Both the position numbers and the translations under genes were made by a program. This document shows positions 1-8,769 of a stretch of DNA of 64,000 nt, in pieces; the first letter of the stretch is position 1, and each line of letters opens with the position of its first letter. The notes under the pieces were generated by a model. It was not told where the DNA came from, did not search any database, and saw only the letters and a program-made list of their open reading frames with translations. This stretch comes from Bordetella sp. LUAb4 (GTDB taxonomy: Bacteria; Pseudomonadota; Gammaproteobacteria; Burkholderiales; Burkholderiaceae_B), in the NCBI RefSeq assembly GCF_021325795.1, contig NZ_JAHPZX010000003.1, positions 744,001-808,000 on the forward strand, written 5' to 3'.

Positions 1-1
1 C

Positions 2-238
2 GGCATCGATCCCGCGCGTTTGCGCCATGCCGTGCTGGGCGGCGGAGATGTCTACGAACTCTGTTTTACCGCCGCTCCCGAACGCGCCGATGCGGTGCGC
101 GCCGCTGCTGCTGCCGCGGGAGTGGCCGTCACCCCCATCGGGCAGATCACGTCGGCGGCGGGCCTGGCCGTGCTGGGCCCGGATGGCCAGCCGGATGTCG
201 ATCTGCCGCGCGGCTTCGACCACTTTTCCACACCATGA
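2..238 (+). CDS. thiL: Thiamine-monophosphate kinase, C-terminal part (truncated by window edge)
   Basis: The reading frame is open from the first complete codon at position 2, so only the last 78 codons are in the window. The segment GGGDVYELCF matches the conserved C-terminal GGDDYELCF element of ThiL, which phosphorylates thiamine monophosphate to thiamine diphosphate in the cytoplasm. The usual second Asp of GGDD is Val here. The stop TGA overlaps the pgpA start (ATGA at 235-238), so the two are probably translationally coupled; a thiL-pgpA order is common in proteobacteria. The family call is strong although most of the protein is unseen. Confidence 0.85.
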   Translation, partial: GIDPARLRHAVLGGGDVYELCFTAAPERADAVRAAAAAAGVAVTPIGQITSAAGLAVLGPDGQPDVDLPRGFDHFSTP

Positions 239-855
239 CCGATCTCAAATCCGGGCCCCCGCCCGCATCGCCGTCCTCGACGCCGCCCCCATCACCGTCC
301 CAATCACCCTCCCCAGCGCCGCCGGTGTCACCGTCCATGCGTGAACGCGCCCGCGTGTCCTATCCCACCCTGGGCTGGATCTGCCGCGCGCCGGGGCGCT
401 TCATCGCCTTCGGTTTCGGCAGCGGCCTGATCAGGCCGGCGTCCGGTACGTGGGGCACCGTGATGGCCTGGATATTGTGGCGCGTGGCCATGCCGCCAGC
501 CGCTGGCACGACTTCCAATACGGCCGTGGGCCTGTTTCTTGCCTTTACGTTTTTATACGGCTGCTGGGTTTGCCATCGGGTCGGCAAGGAACTTGGCGAG
601 CCGGATCACGTGGGGATGGTGTGGGACGAGGTGGTCGCCTTTTGGCTGGTGCTGTGGCTGAGTCCGGCCACATGGACGGCGCAACTGGCCGCATTCCTTT
701 TATTCCGTCTTTTCGATATCGTGAAGCCGCCCCCGATCAAGTGGTTCGATGCGCATCTCAAAGGCGGCATCGGCGTGATGTGGGACGATTTGCTGGCTGC
801 GGTTTATGCCTTGCTATGCATGGCCATATTGGTTCGATTAGGAGTCTTGCAATGA
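235..855 (+). CDS. pgpA: Phosphatidylglycerophosphatase A
   Basis: PgpA removes the phosphate from phosphatidylglycerophosphate to make phosphatidylglycerol in the inner membrane. Family signatures are GFGSGLIRP with the following GTWGT (about residue 60), GMVWDEVVAFW (about 127), FRLFDIVKPPP (about 157) and the acidic MWDDLLA (about 182); the D/E residues are the expected metal ligands. Several hydrophobic segments lie between them. The first 34 residues are a Pro/Ser-rich, low-complexity extension not typical of the family. An in-frame ATG at 337 would give a protein of normal length, so the true start is uncertain. Its stop overlaps the next start (ATGATGA at 852). Confidence 0.9.
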   Translation: MTDLKSGPPPASPSSTPPPSPSQSPSPAPPVSPSMRERARVSYPTLGWICRAPGRFIAFGFGSGLIRPASGTWGTVMAWILWRVAMPPAAGTTSNTAVGLFLAFTFLYGCWVCHRVGKELGEPDHVGMVWDEVVAFWLVLWLSPATWTAQLAAFLLFRLFDIVKPPPIKWFDAHLKGGIGVMWDDLLAAVYALLCMAILVRLGVLQ

Positions 856-1391
856 TGAATCGCGATGAAGGCGGGGATGTGATCGAACTGGTCACGCGGC
901 TGGGCAAGGAATTGACGCGCCGCGGCTGGATGCTGGGTACCGCTGAATCCTGCACCGGCGGCCTGTTGGCGGGCGCCATGACATCGGTGCCCGGGTCTAG
1001 CCGCTGGTTCGACCGTGGCTACGTGACTTACAGCAATGAAGCCAAAGTGGTGGATTTGCAGGTTCCGGTGGAGACCATCGATACCTTCGGCGCGGTCAGC
1101 GAGCCGGTGGCCTTGGAGATGGCCAACGGCGTGCTGCTGGCTTCCCTGGGGGCGCACATCGCCGTGTCGACCACGGGCATCGCCGGGCCGGAAGGCGGCA
1201 CCCCGGGCAAGCCGGTGGGCCTGGTGTGTTTCGGTTTCGCGATGCGTGCGGGGGAAGGCATCACCACGCTGGCGGCGACTCACGTATTCCAGGGTGATCG
1301 CGCCCAGATACGCCATGCTTCCGTGCTGTTCGCCTTGCGTGGGGTGTTGGAAATGATGGGTGTGCGCGAGGCGGAACTCGACGTCGTCTGA
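852..1391 (+). CDS. pncC: Nicotinamide-nucleotide amidase (CinA C-terminal domain protein)
   Basis: PncC deamidates nicotinamide mononucleotide to nicotinate mononucleotide in the pyridine nucleotide salvage cycle. The 179-residue product has the stand-alone CinA C-terminal domain size, with the signature TAESCTGG at residues 31-38 and GIAGPEGGTPG near 110. I chose ATG 852 because AGGAG lies about 8 nt upstream and because it overlaps the pgpA stop; the frame is open further upstream, but that part is antisense-like to pgpA coding. It is the third gene of an overlapping thiL-pgpA-pncC operon and converges on the MarR-GNAT gene 2 bp further on. Confidence 0.93.
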   Translation: MMNRDEGGDVIELVTRLGKELTRRGWMLGTAESCTGGLLAGAMTSVPGSSRWFDRGYVTYSNEAKVVDLQVPVETIDTFGAVSEPVALEMANGVLLASLGAHIAVSTTGIAGPEGGTPGKPVGLVCFGFAMRAGEGITTLAATHVFQGDRAQIRHASVLFALRGVLEMMGVREAELDVV

Positions 1392-1393
1392 GT

Positions 1394-2353
1394 TCATCGG
1401 GTAAAGCGCTGCTCCGTGACCGGCGCTCCCCACTGTGTGCCCGCCGCCTCCTGGGTCAGGTGAAAGCCGTATGACTCATACAGGTGGCGCGCGGCATCGA
1501 GCCCTTTGAAGGTGTATAGATAGGTTTCGTCGAAGCGCGCGTCGACGAATTGCATGGCCTGTGTCATCAGGCGCCGCCCTATGCCCGTGCCGCGCAAGCT
1601 GTCGTCCACGATGAACCAGCGCAGGTGGGCAATACGGGTGTGCGGGTCGCCATCTATCGCCAGGGATGCCAGCGTGCGGCCGTTTTCTACATACAGCCAC
1701 AGCGCTTTTCCTTCGGCGGGCAGGGCGCCGGCGAAGGCGGCCAGCCCGGTTGCCACTTTCTGTTCGAAGTAGGCGCCGAAGCCCCAATGCTTCGAATAAT
1801 AGCGGCCATGCAGGCTGGCGATATCGCCGATGCAACCGGCTTGGTAGCCTTCGACGATGCTGTCCGACGAAGGGTCCGCGCTAACGCCACTCTGATTGTC
1901 TTGCGCCAGCGCATCTGCGTACAAGGCCAGGGATCGTACCAACGCCTGCTGGTCGGCCGGCACCATGCGGCGCAAGGCATGCGAAACCTGGTCGGTGGCA
2001 TAGCGATCGATCTTGCGGCGCAACTTTTGCCCGGCGTCCGTCAGGTATAGCGCCGATGACCGCGCATCGCCATTGGCGGCGGGGGCCCGTTCCAGCAGTC
2101 CGTCGGCTTCCAACCGAGCCACTTGCCTGCTCGTATTCGACTTATCCAGTCGCAGGATATGCCCCAAGGCCTTCGCGCTGATCCCGGGTGCCGCGCCTAT
2201 CTCGATCACCGCATGCACCGCCGACGGCGCCAGATCGCTATCCGCCAGCGTGGCCCGCATGAACCCCAGTTCGCGCACCAGTTTGCGCGAGAACGCCCGC
2301 AACTCAAGAATCGTCGCGTCCCGCGAGGGGCCAGGGTAATCGGTGATGTCCAT
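1394..2353 (-). CDS. MarR family regulator fused to a GNAT acetyltransferase
   Basis: The 319-residue product has an N-terminal winged-helix MarR domain (about 1-150; DKSNTSRQVARLEADGLLER is the recognition-helix region) and a C-terminal GNAT domain (about 165-319) with the acetyl-CoA loop RGTGIGRRLM. MarR-GNAT fusions are a known architecture; the acceptor substrate is unknown. ATG 2353 is chosen because GGAGGAAA precedes it at good spacing, and a longer frame upstream would read through its own promoter. A promoter with two palindromes lies 70-100 bp upstream, so autoregulation is likely. The stop is 2 bp from the pncC stop (convergent). Confidence 0.88.
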   Translation of the reverse strand: MDITDYPGPSRDATILELRAFSRKLVRELGFMRATLADSDLAPSAVHAVIEIGAAPGISAKALGHILRLDKSNTSRQVARLEADGLLERAPAANGDARSSALYLTDAGQKLRRKIDRYATDQVSHALRRMVPADQQALVRSLALYADALAQDNQSGVSADPSSDSIVEGYQAGCIGDIASLHGRYYSKHWGFGAYFEQKVATGLAAFAGALPAEGKALWLYVENGRTLASLAIDGDPHTRIAHLRWFIVDDSLRGTGIGRRLMTQAMQFVDARFDETYLYTFKGLDAARHLYESYGFHLTQEAAGTQWGAPVTEQRFTR

Positions 2354-2406
2354 GTCTTTTCCTCCGCGGTCATGCCAGAACGTACGAGGCGGCGTACCCA
2401 TGGCAG

Positions 2407-2450
2407 TTGCGTTACGCAAGTAATATAGTTGCGCTTCGCAAGTATTACAA
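2407..2450 (-). promoter_or_regulatory. Promoter with tandem palindromic operator for the MarR-GNAT gene
   Basis: On the minus strand, -35 TTGTAA (2445-2450) and -10 TATATT (2422-2427) are separated by exactly 17 bp. A perfect palindrome TTGCGCTTCGCAA (2429-2441) fills the spacer and a second, TTGCGTTACGCAA (2407-2419), lies just past the -10 over the predicted start site. The two are 22 bp apart, two helical turns, so two dimers would bind one face. This is the layout of an autorepressed MarR gene; binding by this regulator is inference. Confidence 0.75.
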
Positions 2451-2513
2451 GGCGGGCGGCAGGTGCGGCGTATAGCGACCGGCGACCCATAAGGGCGGAC
2501 CAATAGTGGTGCA

Positions 2514-2541
2514 CACAAAACGGCGGACACAAAACGGCGGA
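2514..2541. repeat. Two-copy 14-bp direct repeat
   Basis: CACAAAACGGCGGA occurs twice head to tail (2514-2527 and 2528-2541) between the MarR-GNAT promoter and the pyrF terminator. No function is apparent; it probably reflects slippage. Confidence 0.6.
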
Positions 2542-2542
2542 C

Positions 2543-2579
2543 CAAAAAAAACGGCACGGACCTTGGCGGCCGTGCCGTT
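2543..2579 (-). terminator. Intrinsic terminator of pyrF
   Basis: Stem AACGGCACGG (2550-2559) pairs with CCGTGCCGTT (2570-2579) over a 10-nt loop. Read on the minus strand it is followed by a run of eight T, a strong Rho-independent terminator 17 bp after the pyrF stop. Confidence 0.92.
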
Positions 2580-2595
2580 CATCGAGCGCGAAAAA

Positions 2596-3414
2596 CTAGC
2601 GCACCGCGTTGATCTGGTCGCGGAAGTTGCGGGCCGATTCGGCGGCTGCTTCGCGCCAGTCTTCGCCGCCAGACGCGTACAGGATGGCGCGGGAAGAGTT
2701 GATCAACATGCCGGTACCGGCCTGGTTGCGGGCGTTGTTGACGGTCGCGGTGATGTCGCCGCCCTGGGCGCCGATACCCGGGATCAGCAATGGCACGTCT
2801 TCACCGATGCGTGCGCGCACCAGGGCCAATTCATTGGGGAAGGTGGCCCCGACCACCAGGCCGCATTGGCCCTGGCGATTCCAGATGTCGGCCACCAGGC
2901 CAGCCACGTGGAGATAAAGCGGCTGGCCGTCTGCGGTTTTCAGGAACTGCAGATCGGAGCCGCCAGGATTGGATGTGCGGCACAACACGAAGACACCGCG
3001 GTCGCTCCAACCCAGATACGGCTCCACCGAGTCCAGGCCCATATAGGGGCTGACCGTCACGGAGTCGGCCTGGTAGCGCTCGAAAGCTTCGCGGGCGTAC
3101 TGTTCGGCGGTCGAGCCGATGTCGCCGCGCTTGGCGTCAAGAATGATGGGCAAATGCGGATGCCGGGTGCGGATGTGCTGGCACAGCGCCTCCAATTGAT
3201 CCTCGGCGCGATGGGCGGCGAAGTAGGCGATCTGCGGCTTGAAGCTGCACGCGTAGGGCGCGGTGGCGTCGACGATGTCGCGGCAAAACTGGAAGATGGC
3301 GTCGGGCTTGCCGGCCAGCTCGGCGGGCAGGCGGCCCGGATCCGGGTCCAATCCCACCGTCAGCAGTGAATTGGTCGTGGTCCAGGCTTGATCCAGTTTT
3401 TGCTTGAAATTCAT
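2596..3414 (-). CDS. pyrF: Orotidine 5'-phosphate decarboxylase
   Basis: This enzyme makes UMP by decarboxylating OMP, the last step of de novo pyrimidine synthesis. The active-site segment [15 protein letters not shown] (residues 93-107, catalytic Lys96) identifies the longer, type 2 PyrF family. The length of 272 residues is normal. Other supports are [10 protein letters not shown] near the start and the phosphate-binding PGIGAQGGD region. It lies 49 bp downstream of the NADH dehydrogenase gene on the same strand and ends at a strong terminator, so it is probably the last gene of that transcript. Confidence 0.96.
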   Translation of the reverse strand: MNFKQKLDQAWTTTNSLLTVGLDPDPGRLPAELAGKPDAIFQFCRDIVDATAPYACSFKPQIAYFAAHRAEDQLEALCQHIRTRHPHLPIILDAKRGDIGSTAEQYAREAFERYQADSVTVSPYMGLDSVEPYLGWSDRGVFVLCRTSNPGGSDLQFLKTADGQPLYLHVAGLVADIWNRQGQCGLVVGATFPNELALVRARIGEDVPLLIPGIGAQGGDITATVNNARNQAGTGMLINSSRAILYASGGEDWREAAAESARNFRDQINAVR

Positions 3415-3463
3415 GGGCGATACGAGGGAAGACGGGGGCCGGGTGGCAGCCCCTGGAACGGGT

Positions 3464-4783
3464 TCAGTGCAGCTTGACCCGTGCCCGCGTGCGCCGCATC
3501 AGCATGCGGGCCAGCGCCAGGCACAGGGTGCGCCAGATGCCCAGCACCGCACGGTGATGCATCAGGTGCAGGCTCATGTACATCAGGCGTGCCAGTGTAC
3601 CGCTTACGAACAGGCCGCGTCCGGCCAGCTTGCCCATGAGGCTGCCGATGCCCGCGCCCTGGCCCAGGGAAACCAGCGACCCGCGATCGTGATATTGGAA
3701 TGCCTGGGGTGGCTCCGGCTGATGCCGGATGCGACAGCTGATCTTGCGCGCCAGATAGGTCGCCTGCTGATGCGCCGCCTGCGCGCGCGCGGGCACGTTG
3801 CCATGTCCGGGCCACGGCGCCGCGGCGCAATCACCCAGCGCTACCACGCGCGCGTCCGCGGTTTCCAACCGCTCGCTGACTTCCAGCTGGCGGATGCGAT
3901 TCAGCGGCAGGTCCAGTGTCTCCAGCACGGCCGGGCCCTGGATGCCCGCGGCCCAGATGCACAGCAAGGCAGGAAACGCGCTGCCGTCGGCCGTCTTTAC
4001 ACGATTGGCGGTGACCTCGGCGACGCGCCGGCCGGTTTCGATCTTGATACCCAGTTCAGTGAGGCGGCGATGGGCCGCCGCCGACAGCTTTTCCGGCAGG
4101 GCGGCCAGGATGCGGTCGGCGCCTTCGATCAAGGTAATCGTCAGATCGCGGTCCGGATCGAAACTGGGTAGCCCGTAAGCACTGACCACGCGCCCGGCTT
4201 CGTGCAGTTCGACCGCCAATTCCACCCCCGTGGCACCGCCACCCACGATCACCAGGTTCAGCCGCGCGGTGGGGTCATGTACCTTGGCCTGGTCCACCTG
4301 GATCATGGCCTTGAGCAGGGTGACGCGGAACTGCTCGGCGTTTTCGGTCGAATCCAGCGTCACCGCATGCTGCGCGGCGCCCGGGGTATCGAAGAAATTC
4401 GACTGGCTGCCCAGCGCCAGCACCAGGGTGTCATAGGGCAGGGCACGCTGCGGGATGACAGGCACGCCTTGCGCGTCCGTCACCGTGCCGATGGTGATGG
4501 TCTGCTGCGCGCGGTCGACACTGTCCAGGCTGCCCAGCACGAAGCGGAATCCGCACATGTGCGCGATGACCAGATAGGACAGCCCTTCCTGATGGATATC
4601 CAGGGTGCCGGCGGCAACTTCATGCAGTGACGGCTTCCAGATATGGAAGGGCCGGACATCGACCAGGGTGACGTAATCCGGCCCATGGATGCGGCCCAGT
4701 TGCGCCGCCAGTTCCAGGCCGCCCGCGCCACCTCCGACGATGACTACACGGTGAGGAGGATAGGAATAGGTGTGGGGCGGCAT
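3464..4783 (-). CDS. ndh: Type II NADH dehydrogenase (FAD-dependent NADH:quinone oxidoreductase)
   Basis: NDH-2 enzymes pass electrons from NADH to membrane quinone without pumping protons. Two Rossmann dinucleotide-binding motifs are visible: [14 protein letters not shown] at 13-26 (FAD) and [14 protein letters not shown] at 177-190 (NADH). An Ala-Ala-Gly-rich quinone/FAD segment ([14 protein letters not shown]) lies further on. The C-terminus carries basic and hydrophobic helices consistent with peripheral membrane attachment. The length of 439 residues is typical. It is oriented with dgkA upstream and pyrF downstream. Confidence 0.9.
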   Translation of the reverse strand: MPPHTYSYPPHRVVIVGGGAGGLELAAQLGRIHGPDYVTLVDVRPFHIWKPSLHEVAAGTLDIHQEGLSYLVIAHMCGFRFVLGSLDSVDRAQQTITIGTVTDAQGVPVIPQRALPYDTLVLALGSQSNFFDTPGAAQHAVTLDSTENAEQFRVTLLKAMIQVDQAKVHDPTARLNLVIVGGGATGVELAVELHEAGRVVSAYGLPSFDPDRDLTITLIEGADRILAALPEKLSAAAHRRLTELGIKIETGRRVAEVTANRVKTADGSAFPALLCIWAAGIQGPAVLETLDLPLNRIRQLEVSERLETADARVVALGDCAAAPWPGHGNVPARAQAAHQQATYLARKISCRIRHQPEPPQAFQYHDRGSLVSLGQGAGIGSLMGKLAGRGLFVSGTLARLMYMSLHLMHHRAVLGIWRTLCLALARMLMRRTRARVKLH

Positions 4784-4875
4784 GAAGCGAGTATAGACTT
4801 TGAGACTAACTATTCGTAAGGAAAAATTTCAATTACCCCGATGTTTTGCCTTCCTGTTTGCCTTTCTTCGTGCCG

Positions 4876-5277
4876 CTACAGCACGAATCTACCAATGGCG
4901 ACGGCGACCCAGAGAACTACAGTAAAAATCAGCAACAACATTACGGCCGCGCTGCCCAAATCCTTGGCACGGCCGAGCAAAGGGTGCATCTCCACCGACA
5001 GGGCGTCGGCCAGGGCTTCCACCGCGGAATTCAGCAGTTCGGTGACCAGCACCATGACGATGGAGAAGACCAGCAGGAAGACCTCCGCCACGGAACGGCC
5101 CAGCCAGAAGGCCGCCGGGATCATGAGGATGGCCAGCGCCAGTTCCTGGCGAAAAGCGGCTTCGTAGCGCAGCGCGGCTTTCAGGCCCTGCAGGGAATAG
5201 CGCAGGGCATTGAGAATACGGCGCGCGCCGCCGGTGCTTTTGAAAGGTGAATGCTGAGGAGTTGGCGTAGGCGTCAT
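4876..5277 (-). CDS. dgkA: Diacylglycerol kinase (prokaryotic, membrane-embedded)
   Basis: DgkA phosphorylates diacylglycerol to phosphatidic acid in the inner membrane, recycling lipid released by osmoregulated glucan or lipopolysaccharide modification. The 133-residue product has three hydrophobic helices and the catalytic segment VTELLNSAVEALAD (78-91; Glu80, Asn83 and Glu88 are the family residues), followed by AKDLGSAAV (104-112). An N-terminal Thr/Pro stretch precedes an amphipathic helix. It is divergent from the fumarylacetoacetate-hydrolase gene across 204 bp. Confidence 0.93.
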   Translation of the reverse strand: MTPTPTPQHSPFKSTGGARRILNALRYSLQGLKAALRYEAAFRQELALAILMIPAAFWLGRSVAEVFLLVFSIVMVLVTELLNSAVEALADALSVEMHPLLGRAKDLGSAAVMLLLIFTVVLWVAVAIGRFVL

Positions 5278-5481
5278 GGCGGATACGTCGTGAGCACGCG
5301 GGCGGGATTCCGCGCTTGTCGAGTCGGGGGGGGCCTGGATTGCAGCCGGACCCGCATCATAACTGCCGCGAGTGGCAGCAGTGCGGTAGAGTCTGCGTCA
5401 GTGTTTGCGTTTATACCCACGGCTGGTCCTGGCTGTGTACCAGTACGCCGTCGATTTTTCTCTTTGCGGAAGGCATGAGCC

Positions 5482-6345
5482 ATGAAGTTGATGCGTTACG
5501 GCGCCAAGGGCGCTGAAAAACCCGGTCTGGTGGATAGCGAGGGGCGCGTGCGCGACCTGTCGGGCGTGGTCACGGACATTACCGCCGACCTGCTGACGCC
5601 GCAGGGCCTGGCGCCGCTGGCCAAGGTGGATCCCGCCGCGTTGCCGCTGGTGGCGCAGCCCGGCCGCATCGCGCTGCCCTGGGCCGGCATGGGCAAGTTC
5701 ATCTGTATTGGCCTGAACTATGCCGATCACGCCGCCGAAGCCGGCTTGGCCTTGCCGGCCGAGCCTATCATTTTCCTGAAGCCCATCAGCGCGGCGGTCG
5801 GCTGCAATGACGCCGTGGTGCTGCCGCGTGACTCGGTCAAGGGCGATTGGGAGGTGGAGCTGGGCGTGGTTATCGGCGCCCGCGCGCGCTACGTGTCCGA
5901 AGCCGATGCACTGAAGCATGTCGCCGGCTATTGCGTGGTCAATGACGTGTCCGAGCGCGAATACCAGATCGAGCGCGGCGGCACCTGGGACAAGGGCAAG
6001 GGTTGCGATACCTTCGGTCCCGTGGGGCCCTGGCTGGTGACGGCGGACGAGATCGGCGATCCGCAAGCGCTGGACATGTGGCTGGACGTCAACGGCGAAC
6101 GCGCGCAGACCGGTAATACCCGCACCATGATTTTCGGCGTGGCTGAATTGGTGAGCTATGTCAGCCGCTTCATGACGCTGTACCCGGGCGATCTCATCAG
6201 CACCGGCACGCCACCGGGCGTGGGCATGGGCGCCAAGCCGCCGCGCTACCTGAAGCCTGGCGACCAGATGCACTTGGGCGTGGCGGGGCTGGGCGAGCAG
6301 CGCCAGCAGGTGCATGCCTGGGATCCGGCGCTGATCGACGGCTGA
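5482..6345 (+). CDS. Fumarylacetoacetate hydrolase family protein
   Basis: This family cleaves C-C bonds in, or hydrates, 2,4-diketo acids and related compounds using a divalent metal. The metal-ligand set is visible as E124/E126 in GDWEVELGVVIG and D155 in VVNDVSERE. ICIGLNYADHAAE (about 74-86) and KGKGCDTFGPVGPWL are characteristic of the ureidoglycolate lyase/2,4-diketo-3-deoxy-sugar-acid hydrolase subgroup. GGAAGG precedes ATG 5482. It lies 39 bp upstream of an enolase-superfamily enzyme, so the pair plausibly acts in successive steps of an acid-sugar pathway; the substrate is not determinable. Confidence 0.9.
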   Translation: MKLMRYGAKGAEKPGLVDSEGRVRDLSGVVTDITADLLTPQGLAPLAKVDPAALPLVAQPGRIALPWAGMGKFICIGLNYADHAAEAGLALPAEPIIFLKPISAAVGCNDAVVLPRDSVKGDWEVELGVVIGARARYVSEADALKHVAGYCVVNDVSEREYQIERGGTWDKGKGCDTFGPVGPWLVTADEIGDPQALDMWLDVNGERAQTGNTRTMIFGVAELVSYVSRFMTLYPGDLISTGTPPGVGMGAKPPRYLKPGDQMHLGVAGLGEQRQQVHAWDPALIDG

Positions 6346-6384
6346 GCGCGTCGTCTTCACGTACACAGGACAGGAGTCCATCGC

Positions 6385-7473
6385 ATGAGCAAAGCTCCTA
6401 CCGCCGTTCGCGCATTGCGTTTCTACGAGGCCAGGGTCGCGTTGGACAAGCCCCTGACCGACGCCGCGCACTCGATCCCCGCCATCGGTTTCCTGGTGGC
6501 GGAGATCGAGCTTTACAACGGCAAGAGAGGCCAGGGGTATCTGCTGGCCTACCACTATTCCCCGCACGCCATCCGCGGCGCGCTGCGCGATATCGAGCAG
6601 TTGGCGGTAGGTATGGATTGCGCCGCGCCCGGCCTGCTGCGTACGCGCTGTACGCGCGAGCACGCTTATTTCGGCAATGAGGGGCTGCTGCATTGGGCCT
6701 TGGGCGTGGTCAACGTGGCGCTATGGGACGCGTGGGCACGCACCCTGGACGTGTCCATGCATCGTCTGTTCGGCACGCATTGCAACAGCATCCTGGTCTA
6801 TGGCTCGGGCGGCTGGCTGTCGTATTCCGACCAGGAGCTGGTGGAGCATGTCACCGACTATGCGCGCCGCGGCTATCGCGCGGTCAAGGTCAAGGTGGGT
6901 TCCTCCGACATCTCGCGCGACGTGGCGCGGTTGCGCAAGGCACGCCAGGCGGTCGGCCCCAGCGTGCGCATCATCATGGATGCCAACCAGGGACTGCAGC
7001 GTTCGGACGCCCTCGTGCTCGCGCGCGAAGGTGAGAACCTGGGGATGGTTTGGTTCCAGCAGCCCTTGAATCGCCATGATTACGATGGCTATGCCGCGCT
7101 GCGGCGCCAGACCGGACTGCCGCTGGCCATGGGCGAGGCGGAATCCAATCTTGAAGGATTGAAGCAGCTGATCGGCCGTAACGGCATCGACATGTGGCAA
7201 CCCGACCTGATCCGTCTGGGCGGCGTGGAGAACTGGCGCGCTTCGGCGGCTTACGCAGCGGCCCATCACGTGCAGATCATGCCGCATTACTACCGCGACT
7301 ACGATGTGCCCCTGCTATGCGGTACGCCCAGCGGGCTGGCGGCCGAAAGCTACGATTGGATCGATGGCCTGATCGACATGCCCATGCACATGGAAAACGG
7401 CAACGCCTTTCCGCGCGAGGGCCCGGGTTGGGGATTTCGCTTCAAGGAATCGGTGTTGACGGAGATGCGGTGA
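6385..7473 (+). CDS. Enolase superfamily (mandelate racemase/muconate lactonizing) protein with a Glu-to-Gln change at a metal ligand
   Basis: The barrel domain has the mandelate-racemase base K168-x-K170 (AVKVKVG), metal ligand D199 (IIMDANQG), E251 (AMGEAES) and the Asp-His dyad D274/H301 (WQPDLIRLGG, IMPHYY). The spacing equals that of mandelate racemase with an offset of four. The expected second ligand, normally in a W-F-E-E-P context, is Q225 in WFQQPL. The enzyme class abstracts a proton alpha to a carboxylate to dehydrate or racemise an acid sugar. It follows the fumarylacetoacetate-hydrolase gene by 39 bp. Activity is uncertain because of the missing carboxylate. Confidence 0.87.
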   Translation: MSKAPTAVRALRFYEARVALDKPLTDAAHSIPAIGFLVAEIELYNGKRGQGYLLAYHYSPHAIRGALRDIEQLAVGMDCAAPGLLRTRCTREHAYFGNEGLLHWALGVVNVALWDAWARTLDVSMHRLFGTHCNSILVYGSGGWLSYSDQELVEHVTDYARRGYRAVKVKVGSSDISRDVARLRKARQAVGPSVRIIMDANQGLQRSDALVLAREGENLGMVWFQQPLNRHDYDGYAALRRQTGLPLAMGEAESNLEGLKQLIGRNGIDMWQPDLIRLGGVENWRASAAYAAAHHVQIMPHYYRDYDVPLLCGTPSGLAAESYDWIDGLIDMPMHMENGNAFPREGPGWGFRFKESVLTEMR

Positions 7474-7530
7474 GCGGCTGGCAGTGTTGAACTGGGCCTG
7501 AGCGCCATGCGCCGCCCGGTGACCGTCGCA

Positions 7531-8445
7531 TCAGGCGGTGGGTTCGGTCGGCACGGCTTCCCGGGTCTCGCCCGATTTCGAGCCCAGATGGCGCGCGTAT
7601 TGCCGCGTGAACACGGCGCCGAAGAAAAAGATCTGCGCGGAGTAATAGATCCACAGCAACAGCGCGACCACCGACCCGGCGGCGCCATAGGCGGATGCCA
7701 CCTTGCCGCTGCCCAGGTACAAGCCGATGGCCCACTTGCCCAGGACGAACAACGCCGCCGTCACGATGGCGCCGGGCCACACGTCGCGCCAGGGGATGGC
7801 AACGGCGGGCAGCAGCTTGTAGATCACCGCGAACAGGGCGCTGACCACGGCGAAAGAGAACACCGTGGACAGTACCTCGGCCAGCGTCGCGAAGGTGGAG
7901 TTGGCCCACAGCGCGCCGTAATAGGAATGCGCCGCTGCCAGGGCCGCATTCACCGTCAGTGAGATCAGCAGGAACAGCGCCAGCACCAGCACCAGTCCGA
8001 AGGACAACAGGCGGCTGCGCACCAGCCCGTGGACGCCGGCCTTCTTCTTGCCGCGCACTTCCCACAATTCGTCCAGGCTTTCCTTCAATTCGGAAAACGC
8101 CGTGGTGGCGCTGAATATCAATACGCCCAGGGAGATGACCGTGGCGATCGCGCCGCTGCCGGACTCGTGCGCGCTGGCCAGCACGATCTGGATGACCTCC
8201 GCGCCCCGGTCGCCCATCAAGTCGCGCAACTGGCCCACCAGTTCGGATCGCACGGCGTTCTCGCCGAAGAACATGCCGGCCACCGCGATCACCAGGATCA
8301 GCATGGGGGCCAATGAAAACACCATGTACAACGCCAGCGCCGCGCCTTTGCTGGACGCCCGGTGCTCGGACCATTGGCGGGCTGACGCCATCAGCAGGCG
8401 CAGCAGGGTGGAGGGGCGGTCGCGCAGGCGGGACAAATAAGACAT
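7531..8445 (-). CDS. YihY/BrkB-family inner-membrane protein
   Basis: This is a six-helix integral membrane protein of 304 residues. Family features are KGAALALYMVFSLAPM in the first helix, FSATTAFSELKESLDELWEVR before the middle helices, PWRDVWPGAIVTA, and SVVALLLWIYYSAQIFFFGA near the end. The molecular role of the family is not settled; it was once misnamed RNase BN, and BrkB of Bordetella was linked to serum resistance. The tail after the last helix is hydrophilic. It is convergent with the enolase-superfamily gene (57 bp gap with no clear terminator). Confidence 0.9.
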   Translation of the reverse strand: MSYLSRLRDRPSTLLRLLMASARQWSEHRASSKGAALALYMVFSLAPMLILVIAVAGMFFGENAVRSELVGQLRDLMGDRGAEVIQIVLASAHESGSGAIATVISLGVLIFSATTAFSELKESLDELWEVRGKKKAGVHGLVRSRLLSFGLVLVLALFLLISLTVNAALAAAHSYYGALWANSTFATLAEVLSTVFSFAVVSALFAVIYKLLPAVAIPWRDVWPGAIVTAALFVLGKWAIGLYLGSGKVASAYGAAGSVVALLLWIYYSAQIFFFGAVFTRQYARHLGSKSGETREAVPTEPTA

Positions 8446-8769
8446 GGCGGATGCGGAGGCTGCGGAAAAGAGGCTGCTAGGGCCCGGGGCTTAATAGTAC
8501 TGAGTCATGCGGACCGGGCGCCGTACATCGTGTCGCGTACGGCAGGGCCCCATAGGACGCCAGCAGGGCGCGGCGTGGCGCTGCAAATGGCATGCCCGCG
8601 CCGTCATACAGGGGCAGGCGGCATGGCCTAGGGGATTTCCCCGCTGTCGGGTTCGAAATCATGCAGATAATATTGGCGCCAATTTGTCTCGTCCTTGATC
8701 TGCCCTTGGTTTGTCCCTTTCCCCCCGCTACACGCCAGGCCACAAAACGCCGGACCACAAGAACCCATC
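8446..8769. promoter_or_regulatory. Intergenic region with operator box 1 (TTGGCGCCAA at 8673-8682)
   Basis: This 324-bp stretch has no convincing gene. At 8673-8682 it holds the perfect palindrome TTGGCGCCAA in an AT-rich flank, directly after a -10-like GATAAT (8666-8671), 87 bp before the hydrolase start. The same 10-mer recurs at 14068 and 18704, each time upstream of a transcription unit of the same transport locus. Confidence 0.65.

Noticed and set aside
450-851. Upstream extension of the pncC frame
   Set aside because: Out-of-frame reading of pgpA; a well-placed AGGAG and ATG at 852 mark the true start.
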